This document shows positions 41,894 through 51,681 of a stretch of DNA of 54,536 bases, piece by piece. Made by a program: the position numbers and the translations under genes. The number at the start of each line of letters is the position of its first letter. Positions within the stretch are counted from its first letter, which is position 1. This DNA comes from Polaribacter sp. GTDB lineage: Bacteria; Bacteroidota; Bacteroidia; Flavobacteriales; Flavobacteriaceae. The notes below the pieces were generated by a model that was given only the letters and a program-made list of their open reading frames with translations, was not told where the DNA came from and made no database searches. Where the stretch lies: the NCBI GenBank assembly GCA_029245785.1, contig JAQWOR010000009.1, forward strand, positions 1-54,536, given 5' to 3'.

Positions 41894-42910
41894 ATGAAAC
41901 AAAAAATTACACTAAAAACAATCGCAAAAGAATTTGGAGTTTCTACTTCTACCGTTTCTAAGGCTTTAAGTGATAGTCATGAGATTAGTGTTGAAACAAA
42001 AGAAAGAATTACCGCCTACGCCAAATTTTACAATTACAAGCCAAATAGTTTGGCATTACAGTTGCGCACCCAGAAAACAAAAGTAATTGGAGTAATCATA
42101 CCTCAAATAGTACATCATTTTTTTTCTACGGTAATTAGCGGTATAGAAAAGGTGGCAAATGAAAGAGGCTATAATGTAATGATTTGTTTTTCAAATAATT
42201 CCTATAAGCGAGAAGTAGAAAATGTAGAGCTGTTAGCAAGTGGAAGTGTAGATGGTTTGTTGGTTTCAATATCTAAAGAAACTCTTGAAAATGATAAATT
42301 TTCGCATTTTCAAGGGTTGATAGAAGATGAAATTCCTTTGGTAATGTTTGATAGAGTGCTAGATGCAGTTCATTGCGATAAAGTAGTTGTTGATGATCAA
42401 GGTGCAGGCTACAAAGCCACAAAATATTTATTAGATAGCGGATGTAAAAATATTGCGCTGATAACAACGCCAGATCATGTAACAGTAGGTACTTTAAGGA
42501 GAGAAGGCTATGAAAGAGCTTTAAAAGAACAAGCGATTAAAGTAGATAAGAGCTTGATTGCAGAAGTTGATGAAAAAGAAGATTTACACAGTGAAATATC
42601 AAAAGTGTTTGGTCAACGAATAGATGCGGTTTTTGCAGTGAATGAGATTTATGCTGCTATTGCCATTCGTATTGCGAAAGAAAAAGGCTTAAAAATACCA
42701 GAAGATATTTCTGTTATTGGTTTTACTGACGGATTGATTTCAGAATATTCCTCGCCATCAATTACAACGATAGTTCAACATGGGTTTACGATGGGCAAAC
42801 AAGCCGCTGAATTGTTAGTTGATAAAATTGAAGACAAATCTGGAGGTAAAGGGCTGCAAACAAAGGTGATATCTAGTAATTTAAAGATTAGAGAATCTAG
42901 TATTGGATAA
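41894..42910 (+). CDS. LacI/GalR-family transcriptional regulator of the starch/maltose locus
   Basis: The N-terminal helix-turn-helix ITLKTIAKEFGVSTSTVSKALSDSHEISVETKERI is followed by the hinge NSLALQLRTQKT and a periplasmic-binding-protein-like sensor domain (VIGVIIPQIVHHFFSTVISGIE..., VIGFTDGLISEYSSPSITTI). The ATG at 41894 (MKQKITLK) gives the normal start; an upstream in-frame ATG at 41852 adds 14 unrelated residues. It is placed between susC and the sugar transporter and has an operator-like palindrome upstream. It probably responds to maltose or a phosphorylated sugar, by inference. Confidence 0.93.
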   Translation: MKQKITLKTIAKEFGVSTSTVSKALSDSHEISVETKERITAYAKFYNYKPNSLALQLRTQKTKVIGVIIPQIVHHFFSTVISGIEKVANERGYNVMICFSNNSYKREVENVELLASGSVDGLLVSISKETLENDKFSHFQGLIEDEIPLVMFDRVLDAVHCDKVVVDDQGAGYKATKYLLDSGCKNIALITTPDHVTVGTLRREGYERALKEQAIKVDKSLIAEVDEKEDLHSEISKVFGQRIDAVFAVNEIYAAIAIRIAKEKGLKIPEDISVIGFTDGLISEYSSPSITTIVQHGFTMGKQAAELLVDKIEDKSGGKGLQTKVISSNLKIRESSIG

Positions 42911-42992
42911 CCTTCTTTTAATAGCAAAATTTTTAAGAGAAAAACATTTTCTTCAATTATTCAAAAAAAAGTATATCTTTACCGCTCAATTA

Positions 42993-43079
42993 ACTTATCA
43001 ATAATTTTACATTTCACACTTTTAAATGTATTGATAAGTCATAGCGCTTATCGTAGTATGAACTAATAGATTACGATAA
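42993..43079 (+). promoter_or_regulatory. Two stem-loops in the leader of the sugar transporter gene
   Basis: First inverted repeat: ACTTATCAATA (42993-43003) with TATTGATAAGT (43029-43039), extended inside by CATTT/AAATG. Second: TTATCGTA (43048-43055) with TACGATAA (43072-43079), which ends at the base before the start codon. A near-consensus -7 box (TATCTTTA, 42974-42981) would place both in the transcript. Confidence 0.5.
42999..43017. promoter_or_regulatory. Shared 19-base motif upstream of the sugar transporter
   Basis: CAATAATTTTACATTTCAC, one base different from the motif at 41740-41758 near susC. It forms part of the first stem-loop. Confidence 0.5.
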
Positions 43080-44459
43080 ATGAAGAAGCGTAAGTTAAGT
43101 TTCTGGGGAATTTGGAACATGAGTTTCGGGTTTCTAGGAATACAGTTTGGATTTGCCTTACAAGGCGGATTTATGTCTCGAATTTTTCAAACACTTGGTG
43201 CCGCAAAGGACGAAATTCCATTGCTTTGGATTGCCGCGCCTTTAACAGGATTGCTTGTGCAGCCAATTGTTGGTTATATGAGTGATAGAACTTGGAGTGT
43301 GCGATGGGGGAGAAGACGACCTTATTTTTTAATTGGAGCCGTTTTAAGCTCTTTAGCATTATTTTTTGTACCTCACTCACCTGCTTTATGGGTTGCTGCA
43401 GGTTTCTTGTGGATTCTAGATGCCTCTATTAATATTTCTATGGAGCCTTTTAGGGCTTTGGTTGCTGATAAGCTTCCAGGATCTCAGCGTTCATACGGAT
43501 TTGTCATGCAAACACTGATTATTGGAATTGGAACTTGGGTGGCCAGTAATTTGCCATGGGTGGTTTCAGAACTTGGAGTTAGTAATTCTGCAGAATCAGG
43601 AGTAATTCCGATGTCTGTAAAAGTAGCTTTTGCTATTGGAGCATTCGTGTTTCTAATAAGTATTTTGTATACTGTTTTTACAACTTCAGAATACCCGCCA
43701 GAAGACATGGCAGAATTTGAAAAAGAAAAAGCAAAGAAGAATCAATTTATTCCAGACATTATAAATAATATTGGGAATATGTCTTTAACGATGAAAAAGT
43801 TAGGGGTTATTCAATTTTTCTCTTGGTTTGCTTTTTTTACCATGTGGAGTATGGCAAACCCAGCACTTACAGAACATGTGTTTCAAACTCCAGCACCTGT
43901 TGAATCTGCCTATAATATGACAATTGTAGCCGAAGCTGAAGCTTTTGATAGTGCCAATACAGCATTTCAAGAATCTTCAAATTCTGTAGGATCAGCCATG
44001 GGAATTTATGGATTGTCATCCATGGCATTTGCATTGTTGTTGGTGTTATATACTTCGAAGAGAAAAATTAATAGAAAATTAATCCATATGTTTTCTTTAA
44101 TACTTGGAGGAATAGGCTTCTTATATATGAGCTATACATCGCCTGAGAATTTAAAATATTGTTTTGTACTTATTGGATTTGCTTGGGGAAGTATTCTCTC
44201 CATGCCTTACGCCATGTTGTCTAGCTCTGTAGATCCTAAAAAAATGGGGGTAATTATGGGAATTTTTAACATGTTTATTGTAATTCCGCAAATTATTGCA
44301 GCACTTGGAGGCGTTAATTTTGTTTCGGGGTTATTAGGGGATAAAGTAATAAATTCTATGACGGTTGCAGGAATAAGTTTAATCATAGCAGGCTTGTGTA
44401 ATTTATTAATTACAAACAAAAATGCAATTACATATCAAGAAGAAGTTATACATGAATAA
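43080..44459 (+). CDS. SLC45-like MFS sugar transporter (maltose/maltodextrin)
   Basis: A 459-residue inner-membrane transporter with about 12 helices. The loop 2-3 signature IVGYMSDRTWSVRWGRRRPYFLIG is typical of the SLC45/sucrose-transporter branch of MFS. ISMEPFRALVADKLPGSQR is also characteristic. Genes for phosphorolysis of maltose follow, so uptake of maltose or short maltodextrins is the likely role. Its start codon abuts a hairpin. The 3' end overlaps pgmB by 8 bases. Confidence 0.92.
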   Translation: MKKRKLSFWGIWNMSFGFLGIQFGFALQGGFMSRIFQTLGAAKDEIPLLWIAAPLTGLLVQPIVGYMSDRTWSVRWGRRRPYFLIGAVLSSLALFFVPHSPALWVAAGFLWILDASINISMEPFRALVADKLPGSQRSYGFVMQTLIIGIGTWVASNLPWVVSELGVSNSAESGVIPMSVKVAFAIGAFVFLISILYTVFTTSEYPPEDMAEFEKEKAKKNQFIPDIINNIGNMSLTMKKLGVIQFFSWFAFFTMWSMANPALTEHVFQTPAPVESAYNMTIVAEAEAFDSANTAFQESSNSVGSAMGIYGLSSMAFALLLVLYTSKRKINRKLIHMFSLILGGIGFLYMSYTSPENLKYCFVLIGFAWGSILSMPYAMLSSSVDPKKMGVIMGIFNMFIVIPQIIAALGGVNFVSGLLGDKVINSMTVAGISLIIAGLCNLLITNKNAITYQEEVIHE

Positions 44460-45108
44460 AAAAGGATTCATATTTGATTTGGATGGTGTTATTGTAGATA
44501 CCGCTAAATATCATTTTTTAGCTTGGAAAAAGTTGGCCAATAGCATTGGTGTTGATTTTTCTGAAGCACAAAATGAACAATTAAAAGGCGTGAGTAGAAT
44601 AAAATCATTAGAAATGATTTTAGAATGGGGCAATAAGAAGATTAACGAAGAGGAGTTTACAGCGCTTATGGCGAAAAAAAATGACGATTACCTAAGTCAT
44701 ATTGCTAAAATGGACGCACAAGAAATATTACCAGATGTGCCTAAAGTATTGGATTATTTAACGCAAGAAAAGCAGGCAATTTCTTTAGGTTCTGCAAGTA
44801 AAAATGCAAGAATGATTCTAGAAAAAGTGCATCTAATCAATCAGTTTGACGCCATTGTAGATGGGAACGATGTCATAAAAGGCAAGCCAAATCCTGAAGT
44901 GTTTTTAAAAGCCGCTAAAGAATTGAATACAGCTGCTAAAGATTGTATTGTTTTTGAAGACTCTGTAGCAGGGGTTCAGGCTGCAAATTCAGCAAACATG
45001 ATTTCTATCGGCATTGGAGATAAAGAAATTTTGCATGAAGCAGATTATGTGTTTAGGGGTTTTACTAAAATCTCAACACAGTTTATAGAAGAATTAATTA
45101 GAAAATAG
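44452..45108 (+). CDS. pgmB: Beta-phosphoglucomutase
   Basis: Converts beta-glucose-1-phosphate from maltose phosphorolysis to glucose-6-phosphate. HAD-superfamily features are the nucleophile motif FDLDGVIVDTAKYHFLAWK, the cap residues GVSRIKSLE, SLGSASKNA (motif II), and VFEDSVAGVQAANSANM (motif IV). At 218 residues it matches the family. ATG 44452 (MNKKGFIF) is chosen; an upstream in-frame ATG at 44422 would lie deep in the transporter gene. Confidence 0.95.
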   Translation: MNKKGFIFDLDGVIVDTAKYHFLAWKKLANSIGVDFSEAQNEQLKGVSRIKSLEMILEWGNKKINEEEFTALMAKKNDDYLSHIAKMDAQEILPDVPKVLDYLTQEKQAISLGSASKNARMILEKVHLINQFDAIVDGNDVIKGKPNPEVFLKAAKELNTAAKDCIVFEDSVAGVQAANSANMISIGIGDKEILHEADYVFRGFTKISTQFIEELIRK

Positions 45109-45109
45109 A

Positions 45110-45180
45110 ACGTCATTCCGAACGAAATGAAGGAACCTTATGAAAAGATTACCGCGTCATTTCATTCCTCGTAATGATAA
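45110..45180. repeat. Interspersed imperfect palindrome between pgmB and the GH65 gene
   Basis: The outer halves TCATTCCGAACGAAATGA (45113-45130) and 45157-45177 (reverse complement beginning TCATTACGAGGAATGAA) pair imperfectly around AAGATTACCGCG. This resembles CGTCATT-type repeats found dispersed in many Bacteroidota genomes. Confidence 0.55.
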
Positions 45181-45194
45181 TTTGAAAATATAAT

Positions 45195-47501
45195 ATGAAT
45201 AAAGATTATATACAACCAAACAATTGGTCAATCATAGAAGAAGAATTTGACACAGCTCAAGTAAAATCTTCTGAGAGTTTGTTTAGTATTGGTAACGGCG
45301 CCATGGGGCAACGTGCTAATTTTGAAGAGCAGTATTCTGGGCCTACGTTTCAAGGAAGCTATATTGCGGGTGTTTACTATCCAGATAAAACAAGAGTTGG
45401 ATGGTGGAAAAATGGCTACCCAGAATATTTTGCAAAGGTGTTAAATGCCCCTAATTGGATTGGAATTGATGTTGTTATTAATGGAGAACAACTAGATTTA
45501 TTTACTTGTAAATCTGTAAAAGAATTTCGTAGAGAGCTAAACATGAAAGAAGGTTGGTTGTCTCGTAGCTTTACAGCTACATTAAGAAATGGTATTGAGG
45601 TAGCTGTAAGAGCAATGCGATTTTTAAGTTTAGAGTTGGATGAGGTTGGAGCCATTCAATATGCAGTAACAGTTGTTAACTCAGACGCAAAAATTGAGTT
45701 TCAGCCCTATTTAGATGGTACAATTAGCAATGAAGATAGTAATTGGGATGATAAATTTTGGAATCCATTGGTTGTATCCGTCGAAGAAAACACAGCATTT
45801 ATTGAAGCGCATACAATGAAAACCAATTTTCATGTGTGTACATTTATGCAATCTGAATGTTTTGTAGATGAGAAAAGAATTGATCTTCAACCTGAAGTTG
45901 ATCCTTCAGAAAATAAGATACGCTTTTCGTATGTCTCAGAAATTAAAAAAGGACAAACATTTACACTTTATAAATTAGGAGGCTATACTGTAGATAGAAA
46001 TCACCATAAAGATGCGCTTCTTTCTGCGGCAAAACAAGTATTAAAAACAGCAGCTAATCTTGGGTTTTCAGGTTTGTTGGAGCAGCAAAAAAATGCTTGG
46101 GCAACGATATGGGAAACTTCAGACATTTCTATTGAAGGTGATGTGAAGGCGCAACAAGGAATACGGTTCAACGTTTTTCAATTAAATCAGACCTACCTTG
46201 GTAAAGATTCAGGATTAAATATTGGACCAAAAGGATTTACCGGTGAAAAATATGGAGGAAGTACCTATTGGGATACGGAGGCCTATTGTATTCCGTTTTA
46301 TATGGCGACAAAAAGTCAAGAAGTGGCAAAGAACCTATTAACCTATAGATATAATCACCTAGAAAAAGCTATTGAAAATGCTAAAAAGTTAGGTTTTACT
46401 AATGGTGCTGCATTGTATCCAATGGTAACTATGAATGGTGAAGAGTGTCATAACGAATGGGAAATCACTTTCGAAGAAATACATCGAAATGGAGCGATTG
46501 CTTTTGCCATTTATAATTACCATCGTTATACAGGCGATTATAGTTATATTCCAGAAAAAGGATTGGAAGTTTTAATTGGAATTGCACGTTTTTGGCAACA
46601 AAGAGCAAATTATTCTGAAACGAAAAATAAATATGTAATTTTAGGAGTTACAGGTCCTAATGAATACGAAAACAATGTAAATAATAATTGGTATACCAAT
46701 TATTTAGCGCAATGGTGTATTAACTACGCATTGGAAAACATTGACATTATTCAAGCAGATTACGCTTCTGATTATGCTAGAATTAGCCAAAAAACAAACC
46801 TTACTGTAGAAGAGCTTGAAAAATGGAAAGCAGTGGCTGAGAATATGTATTATCCATATGCTGAAGAACAACAAGTTTATTTACAACAAGATGGATTTTT
46901 AGACAAAGAATTGATACTTGTTTCAGATCTTGACAAAAGCCAACGACCGATTAACCAAAAGTGGTCTTGGGACCGAATTTTACGTTCGCCTTATATCAAA
47001 CAAGCAGATGTATTGCAAGGGTTTTACTTTTTTGAAGATCATTTCTCTACAGCAGAGTTAGAGCGTCACTTTGATTTTTATGAACCTTTTACAGTTCATG
47101 AAAGCTCATTGTCTCCGTGTGTACATAGTATACAAGCAGCAAAATTAGGAAGGATGGGACAAGCCTATAGCTGTTATTTACGCACCTCTCGATTGGATTT
47201 AGATGATTATAATAGTGAGGTTGAAGAAGGCTTGCATATTACCTCTATGGCAGGAACTTGGATGAGCATTGTTGAAGGATTTGGAGGTATGAGAATTCAA
47301 AATGACACCTTGTCTTTTGAGCCTAAAATTCCGACCCAATGGACGCGTTATTCTTTTAAAATTAACTTTAGAAACCAAGTGATAAAAGTAAGTGTTTCTC
47401 AAAACGAAACAATCTTTGAAGTGTCAGGAACAAATGACTTAGATATTTTAGTAAATGGTGTAGCAATGACCATCTCGCCAAATACATTAGCAGTTTTATA
47501 A
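45195..47501 (+). CDS. GH65 family maltose phosphorylase
   Basis: Cytoplasmic phosphorolysis of maltose to glucose and beta-glucose-1-phosphate. The (alpha/alpha)6 barrel carries GSTYWDTEAYCIPFYM and the catalytic-acid region CHNEWEITFEEIHRNGAIAFAI. KQADVLQGFYFF and HESSLSPCVHSI are further GH65 signatures. The length is 768 residues, with no signal peptide. Maltose is favoured over trehalose or kojibiose because of the locus, not because a residue decides it. Confidence 0.93.
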   Translation: MNKDYIQPNNWSIIEEEFDTAQVKSSESLFSIGNGAMGQRANFEEQYSGPTFQGSYIAGVYYPDKTRVGWWKNGYPEYFAKVLNAPNWIGIDVVINGEQLDLFTCKSVKEFRRELNMKEGWLSRSFTATLRNGIEVAVRAMRFLSLELDEVGAIQYAVTVVNSDAKIEFQPYLDGTISNEDSNWDDKFWNPLVVSVEENTAFIEAHTMKTNFHVCTFMQSECFVDEKRIDLQPEVDPSENKIRFSYVSEIKKGQTFTLYKLGGYTVDRNHHKDALLSAAKQVLKTAANLGFSGLLEQQKNAWATIWETSDISIEGDVKAQQGIRFNVFQLNQTYLGKDSGLNIGPKGFTGEKYGGSTYWDTEAYCIPFYMATKSQEVAKNLLTYRYNHLEKAIENAKKLGFTNGAALYPMVTMNGEECHNEWEITFEEIHRNGAIAFAIYNYHRYTGDYSYIPEKGLEVLIGIARFWQQRANYSETKNKYVILGVTGPNEYENNVNNNWYTNYLAQWCINYALENIDIIQADYASDYARISQKTNLTVEELEKWKAVAENMYYPYAEEQQVYLQQDGFLDKELILVSDLDKSQRPINQKWSWDRILRSPYIKQADVLQGFYFFEDHFSTAELERHFDFYEPFTVHESSLSPCVHSIQAAKLGRMGQAYSCYLRTSRLDLDDYNSEVEEGLHITSMAGTWMSIVEGFGGMRIQNDTLSFEPKIPTQWTRYSFKINFRNQVIKVSVSQNETIFEVSGTNDLDILVNGVAMTISPNTLAVL

Positions 47502-47527
47502 ATAAACCTTTATTAAGTTTCCGAAAA

Positions 47528-49381
47528 ATGAAAGCATACATACATATTTTAGTTTTATTTTTTAGTCTTTCCCTTTTTTCTCAAGTAGAAAAAATAGAAC
47601 CTCCTTTTTGGTGGAGCGGTATGCAAAATACAGAATTGCAACTCATGTGCTATGGAAAAAACATCGCACAATTTGAGATTTCAATTTCTGATGGAATTAC
47701 TGTTTTAAATCGCAAAAAAACGGAGAATCCAAATTATCAATTTATCACCATTGATACAAAAGGAATAGCGCCCGGAAAGGTGACGCTTTCATTCTCTAAA
47801 AAAGGGAAAGTGCTTTTTTCTAAACCATATGTATTTAAAAAGCGTAGAGAAAACTCGTCGTTGCGTAAAGGATTTGACGCTAGTGATGCCATGTATTTGA
47901 TTATGCCAGATCGATTTGCAAATGGAAATTCAGACAATGATAGCACCAAAAGCACCGTAGAAAAAGTAAATAGAAGTCAAAACGGAGGCAGACATGGAGG
48001 CGATATTCAAGGAGTTATTGATCACTTAGATTATATCAAAGAGCTGGGAATGACCGCGCTTTGGAGCACTCCTTTGTTAGAAGATAATGAGCCCGTATAT
48101 TCATACCATACCTATGCGCAGAGTGATCTTTATAAGATCGATCCACGCTATGGAAGCAATGAAGATTACAAGCGTTTGTCAGCAGAAATGCACAAACGAA
48201 AACTAAAATTGGTAATGGATTATGTTACAAATCATTGGGGAAGTAAACATTGGATGATTCAAGATTTGCCTACCAAAGATTGGATCCATGTTTGGGGAAA
48301 TGGAAAAAAAGGCTTTCAGCGAAGTTCGTACAGAATGGAGACTCAGTTTGATGAAAATGTTTCGAACTTTGATGCAAAAGCATGTATGAATGGATGGTTT
48401 GATACAACAATGCCAGACATGAATCAAAGCAATCCGTTGGTGCTAAATTATATGACTCAAAATGCTATTTGGTGGATAGAGTATGCAGACTTAGATGGGC
48501 TTCGAGTAGATACCTATTCATACAATGATAAACAGGCAATTGCTAAATGGACAAAAGCGATTATGGACGAATATCCAAATTTTAATATTGTTGGAGAGGT
48601 TTGGATGCATAGTCAGGCACAAGTGGCTTATTGGCAAAAGGATAGTAAAATAGGAGCAATAGATAATTTTAATTCAAATTTACCAAGTGTCATGGATTTT
48701 ACCCTGTATGATGCATTGACAGGAATGTTTTATGAAGACAATGCAACTTGGGATGCGGGAATGATTAAGGCGTATAAAAATTTCACCAATGATTTTTTAT
48801 ATCCCAATATCAATAATATAATGGTGTTTGCAGGAAATCATGATACCAATAGAATTAATGAAATCTACAAAGGAGATTTAAAAAAATACAAGTTGGCAAT
48901 GACTTTAATAGCAACGGTTAGAGGAATTCCACAGTTTTATTACGGTGATGAATTGGGAATGATGGGAAATAAAGATGCGAAAGGAGATGGAGATATTCGA
49001 AGAGATTTTCCTGGCGGATGGGAGGGCGATGTAAAAAACGCATTTGAAGCTTCTGGAAGAACAGCAACCCAGAACGCATATTTTAATTTTACAAAAAAAC
49101 TCTTCAATTGGAGAAAGAACAATACTGCAATTCACGTTGGAAAAACCATGCAGTTTTTGCCAGAAAACAATGTATATGTCTATTTCAGATATACAAATTT
49201 AGAAAAAGTGATGGTTGTAATCAATAACAATCCAACAATGCAAGAATTTGATGTAGCGCGTTTTTCTGAAATGATTCAAGACTCAACATCGGAAGAAGAA
49301 ATTCTTTCTGAAAAAAGAATAGACCTTACAAAGAAATTAAAAATAGCAGGAAAGACTTCTATGATTATAACGTTGAAATAG
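47528..49381 (+). CDS. SusA-like periplasmic GH13 (cyclomaltodextrinase/neopullulanase type)
   Basis: A signal peptide (MKAYIHILVLFFSLSLFSQ) is followed by an N-terminal cyclomaltodextrinase domain (EPPFWWSGMQNTELQLMCYGK). The GH13 barrel has nucleophile D328 in DGLRVDTYSYND, acid/base E357 in VGEVWMHSQ and D439 in GNHDTNR. MNGWFDTTMPDMNQSNP is typical of the SusA branch. The length of 617 residues is normal. It probably cuts imported maltooligosaccharides in the periplasm. It follows the GH65 gene by 26 bases. Confidence 0.94.
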   Translation: MKAYIHILVLFFSLSLFSQVEKIEPPFWWSGMQNTELQLMCYGKNIAQFEISISDGITVLNRKKTENPNYQFITIDTKGIAPGKVTLSFSKKGKVLFSKPYVFKKRRENSSLRKGFDASDAMYLIMPDRFANGNSDNDSTKSTVEKVNRSQNGGRHGGDIQGVIDHLDYIKELGMTALWSTPLLEDNEPVYSYHTYAQSDLYKIDPRYGSNEDYKRLSAEMHKRKLKLVMDYVTNHWGSKHWMIQDLPTKDWIHVWGNGKKGFQRSSYRMETQFDENVSNFDAKACMNGWFDTTMPDMNQSNPLVLNYMTQNAIWWIEYADLDGLRVDTYSYNDKQAIAKWTKAIMDEYPNFNIVGEVWMHSQAQVAYWQKDSKIGAIDNFNSNLPSVMDFTLYDALTGMFYEDNATWDAGMIKAYKNFTNDFLYPNINNIMVFAGNHDTNRINEIYKGDLKKYKLAMTLIATVRGIPQFYYGDELGMMGNKDAKGDGDIRRDFPGGWEGDVKNAFEASGRTATQNAYFNFTKKLFNWRKNNTAIHVGKTMQFLPENNVYVYFRYTNLEKVMVVINNNPTMQEFDVARFSEMIQDSTSEEEILSEKRIDLTKKLKIAGKTSMIITLK

Positions 49382-49425
49382 TTTGTTAGCATAGCTGTGC
49401 TTCGTAATTTATAAAAACAATACGC

Positions 49426-51681
49426 ATGAAAAAATATGTACTCATTGCTCTAATCATCGCATCGTCTTGTAAAAATGATGGCTCAACTGTTTTTGAGTCT
49501 GAGATAAAAGGAATGGCAAGCCCCGTTTACTTAGAATTTGGTGGCGGTGAAGTTTTATTGACAGATTACTTTCTAGATGTTTCAGAAATAGATTCTATTG
49601 GTGCTAGTAACCAATACAAAGCGTCATTGGTTGCAGGTAAATCCAAAGTAATAATCAAAACAGGAGCAAGCACTCCTTATGTTTCAAACTTAAGAGTTTG
49701 GGTACAAGGAAATGCCAATGATATTCCTTTGTATAAAAGTACAAAAACACAAATTACTATTTCAATTCCAGATGCTAAAAAGCGTTTTAAAGAGGTAAAA
49801 GTAAAAGGAGAGTTTAGCAATTGGCAACAGCTTTCTTTGCACTATGACGCTGGTAATTGGAACTATACGACTAAGGTCAATGCAGGTTCTCATCAATATG
49901 TAGTTGTTATTGATGGAAAAGAGCAGCCAGACCCAAGCAATCCGAATACGATTAGTAACGGAATGGGAGGAACCAACTCGGTCTTAAAAATTGAAACCAA
50001 TACGGCAAAACTTCCTGAGCTAATTACGTTAAAACCAACCCAACAAAGCTTTTCGGTACGTTCTAAAAATGCGTTTACTGATTTGTATGTATATGTTGGA
50101 AATTACTTATATGAGCATCATTCCAATTTAAAAGGAGCTACCAGTTATGAAATAGTGCTGCCTGCTATTAAAAATCAAGAAAGAACATTGGTTCGCTTGT
50201 ATGCTTCTAATCGATATGGGAAAAGTAATGATGTTTTAATTCCGCTTGAAAAGGGAAAAATAATAACAACAGTTTCTCAATTAGATCGAACAGATTTTCA
50301 TTCGCAAGTCATGTATTTTTTATTGGTAGATCGGTTTGTAGACGGAAATAAAAAGAACACACGAAAGGTAAATGATTTAGAGATTTTACCCAAGGCCAAC
50401 TACTATGGAGGTGATTTACAAGGTGTGTTAGACAAGATAAAAGAGGGGTATTTTACAGATTTAGGAATCAATACTGTTTGGTTGTCGCCAATTACTCAGA
50501 ATCCTGAAGGAGCTTTTGGTTTGTGGCCAACTCCTAAAACTAAATTTTCTGGTTACCATGGATATTGGCCTATTAGTAGTACCAAAATTGATGATCGCTT
50601 TGGAGATGAAAAAGTATTTAAAGAGTTGATTGCTGAAGCACACAAGCGCAATTTAAATGTAATTCTAGACTATGTTGCAAATCATGTGCACGAAGAGCAT
50701 CCGTTGTACAAAGCGCATCCAGATTGGGCAACAAAATTATACTTGCCAGATGGAACTATGAATACTGAAAAATGGGACGAACACAGACTAACTACTTGGT
50801 TTGATACCTTTTTGCCAACGTTAGATTTTAGTAAAAGAGAAGTGGTTGAAAAGATGACAGATGCTGCGGTTTTTTGGGTAACCGATTATAAATTAGATGG
50901 TTTTCGCCACGATGCAACTAAACACATTCAATTAGAATTTTGGAGAACGCTTACTAAAAAAGTAAAACAACGCGTAAAGAGACCGATCTATCAAATAGGA
51001 GAAACCTACGGAAGCCCAGAGTTGATTAGGAGTTATATAAACACAGGAATGTTAAATGCACAATTTGATTTTAACTTATACGATGCTTCTGTACAAGCTT
51101 TTGCAACCCCTACATACAATTTTAAATACTTGGCAAATGCACTTCAAAAAGCATTGAATTATTACGGAGATCACCATTTAATGGGAAATATTTCTGGAAA
51201 CCAAGACAGAGCTCGTTTTATTAGCTATGCTTCTGGTGATGTAAAATTTGATGAAGATGCTAAAAAAGCTGGTTGGACACGTACTATTGGAATGAGCGAT
51301 GTATCGGCCTATGATAAATTGGCTATGTTGCAAGCGTTTAATCTAACAATTCCAGGAATTCCTTGTATTTATTACGGTGATGAATACGGAAGTATTGGTG
51401 GAAATGATCCTGACAATCGTAAAATGATGCACTTTGATTTGAATACAAATGAAAAACGGCTAAAACAGCAAGTTGAAGGCTTGGTAAAAGCACGTAGAAA
51501 CTCAATGGCATTGCAATATGGTTCTACGAAAGTGCTTAGAGCAGATGCAGATATTTTGATTATTAAACGTCAGTATTTTAATGAAGTTGCTACCGTCATT
51601 TTTAATAAATCGTCTAAGCCTTTTGTCTTTGAAAACAATATAATATCGTCAAATAATTTTAAATTAATACTTACAAAATAA
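49426..51681 (+). CDS. GH13 alpha-amylase-family lipoprotein with CBM48-like module
   Basis: A 751-residue lipoprotein (MKKYVLIALIIASSC). The N-terminal region holds a beta-sandwich and a CBM48/AMPK-like module (VKVKGEFSNWQQLSLHY...HQYVVVIDGKEQPDPSNP, about residues 124-170). The GH13 barrel has nucleophile D496 in DGFRHDATKHI, acid/base E526 in GETYGS and D594 in GNQDRARF. The usual NHD of region IV is NQD here. It probably debranches or trims maltodextrins at the cell surface or in the periplasm. Its stop shares a base with the next ATG. Confidence 0.92.
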   Translation: MKKYVLIALIIASSCKNDGSTVFESEIKGMASPVYLEFGGGEVLLTDYFLDVSEIDSIGASNQYKASLVAGKSKVIIKTGASTPYVSNLRVWVQGNANDIPLYKSTKTQITISIPDAKKRFKEVKVKGEFSNWQQLSLHYDAGNWNYTTKVNAGSHQYVVVIDGKEQPDPSNPNTISNGMGGTNSVLKIETNTAKLPELITLKPTQQSFSVRSKNAFTDLYVYVGNYLYEHHSNLKGATSYEIVLPAIKNQERTLVRLYASNRYGKSNDVLIPLEKGKIITTVSQLDRTDFHSQVMYFLLVDRFVDGNKKNTRKVNDLEILPKANYYGGDLQGVLDKIKEGYFTDLGINTVWLSPITQNPEGAFGLWPTPKTKFSGYHGYWPISSTKIDDRFGDEKVFKELIAEAHKRNLNVILDYVANHVHEEHPLYKAHPDWATKLYLPDGTMNTEKWDEHRLTTWFDTFLPTLDFSKREVVEKMTDAAVFWVTDYKLDGFRHDATKHIQLEFWRTLTKKVKQRVKRPIYQIGETYGSPELIRSYINTGMLNAQFDFNLYDASVQAFATPTYNFKYLANALQKALNYYGDHHLMGNISGNQDRARFISYASGDVKFDEDAKKAGWTRTIGMSDVSAYDKLAMLQAFNLTIPGIPCIYYGDEYGSIGGNDPDNRKMMHFDLNTNEKRLKQQVEGLVKARRNSMALQYGSTKVLRADADILIIKRQYFNEVATVIFNKSSKPFVFENNIISSNNFKLILTK

